A DNA stretch of 64,000 bases, taken from contig JAHQRK010000009.1 in NCBI GenBank assembly GCA_019828595.1, positions 248,001 through 312,000 of the forward strand. Direction: 5' to 3'. Origin of the DNA: Aphanomyces cochlioides. Its lineage: Eukaryota; Oomycota; Saprolegniomycetes; Saprolegniales; Verrucalvaceae. The position numbers were made by a program, and so were the translations under genes. Under the pieces are notes generated by a model. It was given only the letters and a program-made list of their open reading frames with translations, searched no databases and had not been told where the DNA came from. Positions 45,401 to 54,812 of the stretch are shown here, in pieces (position 1 is the first letter of the stretch; each line of letters starts with the position of its first letter).

Positions 45401-47746
45401 AGGCAATACCAAGATGCCCGCTATGTATCATGCTGTGAGACCCTCACACGCATTTTCTCTTTCGACATGTTCAAACGATCTCACGCTGTCGAGAACCTCG
45501 AAATACACTTGGAAGGTGAACAAGTTGTATGCATTCCTACCGACCGCCCGATGAGCCCTCAGGAATTGGCAAGGAGGAACCGGACGAAACTCACCGCGTT
45601 TTTGAACTGTGCCGTGAAAACAGTGATTCACAAGCACTTGCGCGTGAATGTCTGTACCATGATATCCCCGAGCATTTCGTATGGAACTCAAAGCTCCGCA
45701 AGTGGACATCACGTAAAAGGGGTGGTGATCGTATGATCGGGAGGATGCTGACGGTGTCACCCCGCTCGGGAGACTGTTTTTTTATGCGAATGCTCTTATG
45801 CTACCGACGAGGTCCGACATCGCACGAAGATTTGCGAACCGTCAATGGCGTGGTTCATCCGACGTTCAAGTCCGCCGCACTTGCCCTTGGCTTTCTTGAA
45901 AATGACGAGGAATGGCTAACCTGCATGCGAGAAGCAACTGAAACAGCAACTCCCTATGAGCTCCGAACACTTTTTGTCAGTATTCTGATTCACTGTGAAC
46001 CTGCGGATGCACGAGGGCTGTGGAGCAAATTCGAAGATGAAATGAGGCAAGATTTTCACCGCATGTACCACGACGATTCTCAAATATCTACAGCTTTCGC
46101 AATTCAGGCTTTATCAAGATGCCTCGAGTCTAATGCATCAAGCTTGGATCGTTTTCCGGAGCTTCCACAGCTTGCACATTTCGAACAATATTTTGCTCTT
46201 GAGGAAACAAACAGGGGCCGTCAATCCAACCGATTAGTGGCTATGGAATCTTCGCACAACCAAGAACAAATCCAAGGCATTTTGGAAGGCAAGTCTACGA
46301 TGACCGAAGAGCACGAGGTCTTCTACAACGACGTTATGAGCGAGATTACGAAGGAAAGCACTGTTCGAAGAGGCAAAGTATATTTTCTCGAAGGTGAGGG
46401 CGGCCCAGGGAAGACGTTCATCTCAAACATTTTACTGGCTCAAGTGCACTCAATGAACAAAATTACGTTGGCTGTTGCTTCGTCCGGACTTGCTGCTCTG
46501 AATTTGATCGGAGGTACAACTGCGCATTCGAGATTCTGTCTTCCAAGATCATTGCAGAGCTTAGCCGATGCGACGTTCGGAAGCAGTCACATCTTGCGGA
46601 ACTTTTACGTCTCACAGAACTTATCATTTGGGACGAGTGTTCGATGATGGACAAGTATGCTGTGGAGGCCGTTGATCACATGCTACAAGATTTGATGGAC
46701 AACGCGCTTCCTTTTGGTGGAAAGGTCGTCATATTCTCGGGCGACTTCAATCAAATGCTTCCAGTCATTTTGAAGGGCACACCTGGGCTAATCCTCGAAG
46801 CATGCTTGAAGAACAGTTACCTTTGGAGAAATGTCGCAAAGTTTCATCTGACGGTGAACATGAGGTTGACCAACAACAACTCAGAGAGTGTTCGAGAGTT
46901 TGCTGCATTGCTCAAGTCTATTGGTCATGGAACATACCCCACATGTACCGAACTCGGTGCCGATTACATTCGACTACCTGATGATTTGGCGATTCCATAC
47001 AAGTCGCCTGATGATTTGGGGTCATTTTTACACAACGTCTATCAAGACATGAACAACCTGCGCATCAATGCACTTAGATCGTACTTTGGATGTCGAGCTA
47101 TCCTTAGACCCAAACATAGTGTTGTTGCTGACATCAACACAACACTTCTTGAGGACTCACTTCCGACTGCGAAATGACATATTTGTCCGCCGATTCTGTT
47201 GTTGACAAACCCAACTCGGACACAAATGCATGCGAGTTCCCCATCGAGTTTCTGAATTCTATAGACATCAACAACTTCCCCAGCCACAAGTTGCATTTGA
47301 AAGTTGGTTGCCCCATTATTCTGCTTCGTAATTTGTGTACTTCAGAAGGCATGTGCAACGGAACACGTTTAATTGTTCTTGAGCTGCAAACACGATGTAT
47401 CAAGGCTCAAATTATGAACGGCTCCCACACGAACAAGATCGTTTACATTCCCCGAACTACTACAATTCACGATGGTGAGCAAAACAATTACCCATTTGAC
47501 CTACGCAGAAGACAATTTCCTGTTCAAGTTGCCTTTGCAATGACGATTCACAAGGCTCAAGGTCGAACGATTTCTCACGTGGGCGTCTACCTTCCAGAAC
47601 CCGTCTTCTCGCATGGACAGCTTTACGTCGCCATGTCAAGAGCCCAAGCAAAAGGCAACATTAAGTTTTTGGTCGCCAATGGACAGTACGATGGACTGCC
47701 TGGAATCTCCACGAAAAACATTGTGTATCAAGAAGCATTAGAATAG
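42486..47746 (+). pseudogene. Helitron RepHel (Rep/PIF1 helicase), four frameshifts
   Basis: Frames used: 42486-~44935, ~44936-45600, ~45600-46545, ~46545-47170, 47174-47746. Order: acidic/basic N terminus with four tandem AEYNKRAREKKRQAI repeats (42810-43080), zinc motif (CRHCDAKIWPGEEKDCCGG), Helitron_like_N, Rep domain (FITVTCNPKW; HUH motif GLPHAHIL; tyrosine motif YLYKYIYKG), then PIF1-type helicase (Walker A GEGGPGKTF, Walker B IIWDECSMMD, GDFNQMLP, HKAQGRT). Shifts lie at an A6 run before the HUH motif (~44935), a T5 run (~45600), near 46545 and near 47170. The first two are in homopolymers, so recent decay or sequencing error is possible. It nicks and unwinds DNA for rolling-circle transposition when intact. 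Confidence 0.9.
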
Positions 47747-48352
47747 TCAGGACTCCATAAAACTTCATCCATAACTAACAAACGTTATCATGTTCTTACA
47801 AATATATACACTGTGTTGTTGTGGAATTTCCGTGACTTCCTGGATCAAGTCCAATTGCATCGTACCGATGAATTGGACGATAAATCCTCGAGATTAGCTA
47901 ACCCCAAACTACGCACCTTACACTTAGATTCAACGTTACAATATTACAAGATGAAGAAGTAGGTGGTTGTCAACCAACGATGACCTCGATCTACTAATCG
48001 ATCGCACAGCTTGTGCAATCTGAACTTGGGTATATTCTGCTTAGATTCAACCTCAGCATTAAAATGGGAGAAGCATATCGAACAGCGGCAAGCCATAAAA
48101 TTATCAAAGCTTCTACTTCTTGGAAACAGTCTTTTTGCCGTTCACATCGTGCGCAAAGTTGCTGTAACGGGAAAGATCTCTATACCAGCAGTACAACCAG
48201 CTGCTGAAACTTCGGCATCTAAATTGACCTTCTTGACCGTGCTCCTAGAACCTCCACCCACCACATACCACGCTCACATTGGACACAACCGTAGATTACC
48301 ATCTAAGGTTCGCCTTTCTCCATCTAGACATACTATGTCTCCGACATGTTGG

Positions 48353-48408
48353 TAGTCGCCTTGAGCATCATCTAAGCGCATAGTCGCCTTGAGCATCATC
48401 TAAGCGCA
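48353..48408. repeat. 28-bp perfect tandem duplication
   Basis: Unit TAGTCGCCTTGAGCATCATC plus TAAGCGCA occurs twice in tandem, inside the Helitron 3' region. Confidence 0.9.
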
Positions 48409-48860
48409 TGGTCATCATTGTCTTGCCGTCAAATGCGCCGTGAATAGGACTGGGTACCTCGAGCATCTGTATTATCACTGATAAGTCGTTTGTGTTATCT
48501 GTGCAAGAACTGGCATTTTTGCACAACAAAACAGGGAAACTATTGAGGCCAATTCGAAGTAAAATAAGAAAGACGTGAATAAGGAGTGCGAAGTAAATGC
48601 CGTCTCCTTAGTTTCAAAATAATATGATCTCTGATTGGATAATTTATTTTTCTTTCGGTACGAGTCGACGGGTTTTTGATCAGGACATGATTTACCTCCT
48701 GACGAAAAATAATATTCGTCAGTCAACAGTAGAATGCTCGGCGTTAACTTATTTTTTTACTTCGAACTGGGCCTGAATCAAATTCAAAATTCATAGTATG
48801 GCTTCAAACGTTTCATGTGTGTGATCAAATCTTTGTTATTTCCAAAGCAAAACGCTCCAC

Positions 48861-48889
48861 CCAGGGGCGTAGCCCTGGCCTCACCCTAG
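48861..48889 (+). other. Helitron 3' terminal hairpin and CTAG end
   Basis: 6-bp perfect stem with 6-nt loop, seven bases before the terminal CTAG, next base T. This is the termination signal of rolling-circle transposition. Confidence 0.82.
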
Positions 48890-50135
48890 TTTACTTTATT
48901 ATACACTGTTATGAAACCCATCGCTGGAACTAGAAAACTTAGGCGACTAACTTGAGCGATGGAAAACCGAGCAACGATGAACGAAAAACTACATGTAGCT
49001 CTCAGTAACTGACATACAACGTCATTAAGCTGCAGCAGTTTGGTCTGAAGGAGGCGTACAGTCTGATCGACACAAGATGAAACATCATGCATGATAAAAA
49101 CGTAAATGCAGAAGCTATATTTTACGATATATTGCTCTGTGCAGTGTCTGAGATCAATTGCTCGATATAAAGGACGACCTACGGAATATACTTATCGTAA
49201 GATTCCCTCTTTACTACAAGTAGAAGTTAAGCTCGGTAAGATAATGGACGTGCTGTGGCATTGGACCTGTCGACGAAATGACAGAGGATGAGAGGGGATA
49301 ATAGTTTTACAAAAATCGATTAACACGAGGACTCGAACCCGCGACGTACGAGTTCATATTCTTGTACAGTGTACGTAAACGCGACGGACTAAAAACTCAT
49401 CGTCAAGCACTTACTTTGTTATGTAAACATAGGTCACTCATTTCTTGACGGATCGCACTCAGTCTCAGGTTAATCGATTGAGGAGACTCGTTGGGTTTCA
49501 GGCGAACCGTACTTGCTGGAACTCGAAGCTGCGTTCAAACAGATGAGTGTCAGGCCACGTGGATGCTGACAATCCATATGTCGAAGCGAGTACAGCTGTA
49601 CTGTAGTGCAAAAGCTCTTTTAAGAGCCCCCCTCGGTGATATCCCACTTTTCCGTATAATTTTATATGATCAAATACTAATGCGCGACTCTCCTGTCAGA
49701 GCAATCAAAATGTCGTCATTAGTCATCATACAGACCAGTCAAGTGCAAGGGCATCAAAGTCCTCTATCACATCCATATCGATCGCTTCATCAAAACCCAC
49801 TGTTTCGCTTTACTCGTCCACTAAGATCCTTTTGTCCTCCTAGTCTAAACCATTTAAGATAGTGTCGTCAAACTACTTTGAAAATCGAATACCTAAGAAA
49901 TTCTATATTCACTCCTATACGGCAATATTAATTCAAAATGGTTTTTCTATTTGTGACCCCTGGAGGCCACTAGATTTCTGGTCCCGGATCACTGTTTGAG
50001 ATTTTACAGTAACAGGGGACCGTTTTTTGCCCAATTTTCATACAGTACTTGTCCAATCCTGCTGGTTGTACAGTGCACCCCCAGTTTTCGCCTCATGCAA
50101 TCTTCAAAATTCTACTCGGGTATTAATAATTGAAA
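48890..50135. other. No gene recognised
   Basis: Short open frames only. On the minus strand a perfect tRNA B-box (GGTTCGAGTCC) occurs at about 49327-49337 without a foldable tRNA around it; see rejected items. Confidence 0.35.
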
Positions 50136-50379
50136 GTATTGTCGATTTCATTCTAAATTGTCAAATGTATCGATTTTTCAAATCGATCTGCAAATCGATC
50201 AGCCAATCAGAATCGAGTATTTACCAAGTTCACGCAAAACACACCTATACACACGTGAATTTTATATGGCCAATTTACCGTACTTTTCATTTATACTTGA
50301 CTTCAGTAAAATGGAATCGATTTGGAAATGAACTCAATTTTGGTAGAAAAATACAAATTTGGGTGAAAAAGACAATACT
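50136..50379 (-). repeat. MITE family M1, copy B
   Basis: Near-identical reverse complement of copy A at 1527-1779, ends GTATTGTC and GACAATAC. High similarity to copy A implies recent movement. Confidence 0.85.
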
Positions 50380-50631
50380 ATTGTGCTTTTGATACAAAAT
50401 TGTGAGGAACGGTTTGAATCGACCGAGGTTTCGAATCGATTCCGAATCGAACAGGCTTCTCTTATTGGCTAGAATTAAAAATTTAAAATTAGTCAGCCAA
50501 TCAGAATCGATCAGCCACCTAACTCACGCAAAACACACACTGACACACACCACTTCAGTATGATGAAATCGATTTGAAAACGAATTCGCTTTTTGGTCAA
50601 AACCACAAATTTGGATGAAAATGACAATATA
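50380..50631 (-). repeat. MITE family M1, copy C
   Basis: Immediately follows copy B in the same orientation. It is the uninterrupted version of copy D (23784-24470). Ends in ATGACAATAT. Confidence 0.78.
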
Positions 50632-50937
50632 CTTTAAAGATTTATACTTCGAAGTATTGTAGGGGTCAAATGAAATCGGTCCCCAATCATTTGTCCATAA
50701 CTCAATCATTTCGAGTCCATATTTCTTGAAAGAAGAAAATAAAAAAACAAGAGATAAAATCTGATATTTTTCTCAATGATGGCAGAGCAAGAAGCAGTTC
50801 ATCATTCTCGAATAGAGGACTCTTTTAATTGCACGTGAAAATGCCTCCAACCTGGCAGTTAGGGTTATTAAAGTCTATTTCTATTGGATGAAATTTCAAA
50901 CATACGGAATATTGACAAACAAAATCAAGTTTAACCC

Positions 50938-51545
50938 TGGGTTTTATTCTAAATCGTCCGGCTCTTCTGCTTCATTTTCACCCAAGAGAAACATAACGTC
51001 AGCGTCGCCGCTCTCACTTCCACTCAAGTCATCATCTTCAGCCAGAGGCACGTCGTCAACCACTGCATAGTACTTGTCCTCAAAAGACGTTCTCATCCGA
51101 TTCGGCGAGGTAGCATCTCGCTTTCCCCTTTTGATACTTGTATCCCATGCGAACAAGAGCCCTCCGCATCGTTCTCTTACTGACGTCTACGTCGAAAGCA
51201 TCCTTCAGTTCGGATGCAATGATTTGTGCTGACACTGGGAGGCATTGGTTGTTCGCCTCCATGATGATCTCGCGTATTTCCGTCGCCAAATCCTCTGCTG
51301 GAGACCGAGCTTGACGACCACGAATTCGTTTCTCGCGCTTGAATGTTGGATCATGATGACGATTCCATTCTCAAATCACGCTCTTCACAGTCGATACTGC
51401 GAATCCGAGGCACTGTGAAACACTCTCCCTCACTTTGCTTTGTTTTCCCTTGTGCTCTTGCTTGAGGCGCATGAAATATCCATGGCTTTTGACGATCAAC
51501 AACTTCTTGGCGGGCGACAGGTAGTGTTTTTTCTCCATTGCTGGC
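50938..51545 (-). pseudogene. Tc1-like transposase relic, catalytic core deleted
   Basis: Starts about 51541 (MEKKHYLSPAKKLLIVKSHG), with helix-turn-helix features (SQCLGFAVSTVKSVI), a premature TGA near 51373, then a second DNA-binding part (ARSPAEDLATEIREIIMEAN, SKRTMRRALVRMGYKYQKGK). After ESDENVF a frame change leads straight to an acidic C-terminal tail (VVDDVPLAEDDDLSGSESGD). The DDE region that should lie between is missing, so this is an internal deletion derivative plus nonsense mutation. Confidence 0.72.
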
Positions 51546-51789
51546 CTCGTACGTCAGCAAAAAGAACTCTGAAAGTTGCTAAATGAAGCGGAAATCAACA
51601 GCTACACGCCACTTATTTTGAAATATCGAAATTCGCAATTGTTTAAATGAATTTTACATTTGTATACAGCGGAACCGATTTCATGTGCCCCATACAAAAG
51701 TATTTATTATGCGTAATGTGGAAATTAATAAATATGTTTTAATAAATTACACTGATTATAAGGTTTTAGAGGGAGGCGAAAACTGGGTA

Positions 51790-52104
51790 GGGTAGGTAAA
51801 TCTCACTATCGTGCCACTCGAACGTAATTTCTCAAAATCGTGCCAATTATTAACAAAAATAGTTACCGACGTTGGTGGCGTATGCTGAAGTCATATTTAC
51901 CCCTCGATTAGAGCAAATTCTTTCTGGCACGTTTTGGCTATTGAAATGAGAGGCCCAAAAATGGCTCTACCATGGTACAAGCCTTCGAAATGCTGTGCTC
52001 GATTGCCAGTGTTTCGGCTTATTATGTGCAGTGGCACGATTTGAGCAAAAATTGGCACGATTTTGAGAAATTGCGTTCGAGTGGCACGATCGTGAGATTT
52101 ACCC
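51790..52104. mobile_element. MULE-type MITE with 10-bp target duplication
   Basis: 315 bp with ~57-bp TIRs (GGTAAATCTCAC, GTGCCACTCGAACG, TTTCTCAAAATCGTGCCAAT). Perfect 10-bp flanks AAACTGGGTA at 51780-51789 and 52105-52114. Long TIR and 9-11 bp duplication suit Mutator-like elements. No coding capacity. Confidence 0.88.
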
Positions 52105-52114
52105 AAACTGGGTA

Positions 52115-52938
52115 CGGGTGCATCCGCTCTTTTTCGTGACAATTCACGACAGGCACAGCAGATGGAGACAAGATTGCACATACTGTACCAACTTGTAGTG
52201 TCGTCGTTCACGCCAGGCAACTCGATTCAGAGTACTTCTCTGGGCTTCTCGTCTGTCGTTCATCGTACCTGTGTCGGGATCCACTGACGACCGTTGACGT
52301 GGATCATACGAGCACATCAACAAGGGGACTCCTTGCCCAGCTATATTCATGTCCATGTCACCACCCTGGCGAGGCCACAGAGTAGACAGCCAGAGTTCCG
52401 CTGCGATCTCGGCCTACATGATATCTAGTACAATGTATCCCGTGTGAAATGCTGTGTCGTTGGCGCATTCCATTTCCCCCGACAACCTTGATACTTTCCA
52501 CCCGAGGAGAAACATTTTGTTCCCATCTACAGCTGTACTAGTAGCCTTCTGTGGCTACCTTGCGCAAGAAAAGTCATCTGCCTACTGTTTGAAATCTTCG
52601 GGGAGCACTGTAGTCGTTCTGTGGTTGTGCCTTTGTCCAGATGGCAAGTGTTGGATATGCAATGTAACTTGGATCTGTTTGACAATTGCCCCTGGAGCAA
52701 TGCAGTTGATGCTTCCCAGAGTCTTTTCTCCATGAAGGTATGCTTTTTGCACATATTCATGTCGTGTCGCTTTGATACACTTGATGAATGTGTCGTTCTG
52801 CATGTTGCAACTTCCACACGTGTAAATGTCAAAGCGTCGATTTCCTCTACCCGAGTGGAAATGCCGTGCGGCGTCGCTTTGTCGTCCTGATGCGGATGAT
52901 ATTTGGCACTCGAGATGGGTGCAACCTTTAACTAGTTT
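52115..52938. other. No intact gene; 5' flank of a glycine-zipper unit
   Basis: Overlapping open frames on both strands without family features. ATGGGTGCAAC occurs at 52916, just before GZ-IR copy 7, as in other copies. Confidence 0.4.
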
Positions 52939-53029
52939 TTACCTCGCTTTAAGGACATATTTGTGCTATCAAAGCCAAACTTTTATTAATAATACTGAAC
53001 GGTCAATCAAAATGTCATTAAACCGAGGT
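52939..53029 (+). repeat. GZ-IR element copy 7, upstream of a glycine-zipper gene
   Basis: Left arm TTACCTCGCTTTAAGGACAT, right arm ATGTCATTAAACCGAGGT. It ends 185 bp before the ATG at 53215. Confidence 0.85.
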
Positions 53030-53214
53030 GCTTCTTCCACGCGCCACTTGGACTGTGTGGTTACAAACTTGTAATTGCGGCGCACTGCGCTGGCCATCGT
53101 AGAGTCTGTTTCCCCCCTTCAGCAACCAGACAGCGTTCCTAGAATGCTCCTGGCACCCACAACGCCTTCACTGCTTGTGCTAGCTTCAATCTCATTGATA
53201 AATTATCATCCTTG

Positions 53215-53874
53215 ATGCGTACTTTCGCCCCCCTCGCGCTAGCCACCACCTCCGCCGCCATCTTGGTGTCTAATCCACCGTCCCCGGACTCCCCGCTCGT
53301 GTTGACCCCTCAAGTTCCCGCTACGGACTCTATCAGCGATCTTCGTGTCTTGGCAGACAATCGTCGGGGTTTTGTGGTCGCCAAATCGGTGGTCCGCCTC
53401 AGGAACTCGAATGGCGCGTCGTCATCAAGAAGTTTGGACAGACGTGACAGCCAACGAGACCGCCCAGTCAAGAAGTTGGAGCGCATGCCGTCCAAAAAGA
53501 ACGCTCCAGAGAGACAGGCCTCCAAATTGAAGCGCGTTCCCTCCAGGACGATGGGCCCCCACGAGATCGAAGGGCGCCGCATCGGTGGAAACATCGGCCA
53601 AACTGTTGGTGGGGCCTTTGGAGGGGCGGCCGCGGGAGCCGCAGGAAATGCTCTTGGCACTGCTGTCGGGGGACCAGTTGGGGCGACCTTTGGCACAATC
53701 GCTGGAAGCACAATGGGCACTGCCGCTGGCGCGGCTTGCGGCCAGGCTGTCGGCTCGTGGATTGGAGGCCAGATTGGTCGCAAGAGGGACGAGGCAGAGG
53801 CCCGTCGTCAAGCACAGGCGTGTCGAAAACTTCTCAGCGTAAAATATGGTGCCATCCTGCCGAAGTCATCGTAA
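53215..53874 (+). CDS. Secreted glycine-zipper protein
   Basis: 219 residues from ATG 53215 (the preceding in-frame TTG is not needed). Signal peptide MRTFAPLALATTSAAILVS. The basic Ser-rich middle shares VLADNRRGFVVAKSVVRLRN with the gene at 31049. The zipper domain starts MGPHEIEGRRIGGNIGQTVG, followed by Gly/Ala repeats and SWIGGQIGRKRDEAEARRQA, then the shared tail RKLLSVKYGAILPKSS. The gene lies between GZ-IR copies 7 and 8, like its paralogue between copies 4 and 5. Function is unknown; secretion and membrane association are inferred. Confidence 0.86.
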   Translation: MRTFAPLALATTSAAILVSNPPSPDSPLVLTPQVPATDSISDLRVLADNRRGFVVAKSVVRLRNSNGASSSRSLDRRDSQRDRPVKKLERMPSKKNAPERQASKLKRVPSRTMGPHEIEGRRIGGNIGQTVGGAFGGAAAGAAGNALGTAVGGPVGATFGTIAGSTMGTAAGAACGQAVGSWIGGQIGRKRDEAEARRQAQACRKLLSVKYGAILPKSS

Positions 53875-54123
53875 ATCGTGGTGATTTCTAACGTAACACT
53901 AAGGGCATAATCCATCAGCCAGGTCTTGCTTCAATTTTTGCAATTTTCATAGCCCAGGGGGCGTCAAGAACCATGTTTCCCTCCAGCAGGATCTGAATTG
54001 GGAGTGCAGGAAATTAAGCGACATGGGCCACGAAGAGCTGGGAGGGCTCACCACCGGTGCTAGTGGCATTAGTGGACGTGATGTCGTTGTGGGTTCATGC
54101 AGCATGCATCTCCCAATGCGGAT

Positions 54124-54216
54124 TCCCTTTATTTAGTGACAAATTTTTGAGGTCATATTGAAAAGTACAGAGAATTAAATGCCATGTCAAGTTACAATGT
54201 CATTAAAACCAGGTAA
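54124..54216 (+). repeat. GZ-IR element copy 8, downstream of a glycine-zipper gene
   Basis: Left arm TTCCCTTTATTTAGTGACAA, right arm ATGTCATTAAAACCAGGTAA. It lies 249 bp after the stop at 53874 and about 90 bp before a possible broken gene at 54310. Confidence 0.82.
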
Positions 54217-54309
54217 TCTTTATTCAGAGCACTCATGGTTCCTACTTTGATCGTAGCTACAACAAGGGCTCCCCCATCTTACCCCATCTTACAGCACTCT
54301 ATTAATAGT

Positions 54310-54607
54310 ATGTTCCTGCACCTGTATCCCGCTCAACTTCTTTCCCGTGCTCTGGACTCCACGGTGACGTTGTTTGATATCCTTCAAGGACGCGACGACG
54401 CCCCTCGCTCGTGGTGGGCTCCTCCGCCTTATCTCTCAACCGACCAACTCGACACTCTTGGACACTGACACCTATCTCCGTTTCCTCATGAACCGTCGCG
54501 CTGTGAAAAATGCGGTCAAATCGCATGAAGAAATCCATCCACGGGCCCCGTCGAGCCAGGAGATCGAAGGCCAGCCCACCTGGAAAAACTGCGCCACAGC
54601 CGCATAG
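54310..54607 (+). pseudogene. Possible broken gene, unrecognised
   Basis: Two plus-strand frames read as one protein if joined near 54455-54460: MFLHLYPAQLLSRALDSTVT to YLSTDQLDTL, then LDTDTYLRFLMNRRAVKNAV to QPTWKNCATAA and a stop. No splice sites bridge them, so a one-base frameshift is likely. Further plus-strand sequence to 54750 looks natural in places. No family recognised. It lies downstream of GZ-IR copy 8. Confidence 0.35.
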
Positions 54608-54812
54608 AAGTTGCGGCATTTTCAGACTCAATTGCGCCGTGTTGGTGGAGCCATCGGTAATCTTGTCGTTGGCGCCACAGGAGGGCAACAAGTACTTTGT
54701 CCTAGTGCATTGCGATTTGACCGACGCGACGACATGGCCGAGTTGACGCTGGGATCAAAGGCAATAATGTGCATTCTAGCAAGTCTTAATGATGTTTTCG
54801 AGCGTCTTCCAC

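Larger units (their letters stand above)
42166..48889 (+). mobile_element. Helitron rolling-circle transposon
   Basis: RepHel gene (42486-47746) and a canonical 3' end: hairpin CCAGGG-GCGTAG-CCCTGG at 48861-48878, seven bases, then CTAG at 48886-48889 followed by T, as expected for insertion between A and T. The 5' end is a guess. Total about 6.7 kb. Confidence 0.8.

Noticed and set aside
49310..49400. Possible tRNA on the minus strand (perfect B-box GGTTCGAGTCC)
   Set aside because: The T-stem bases do not pair and no matching acceptor stem or A-box is found at normal spacing; at best a tRNA-derived SINE fragment.
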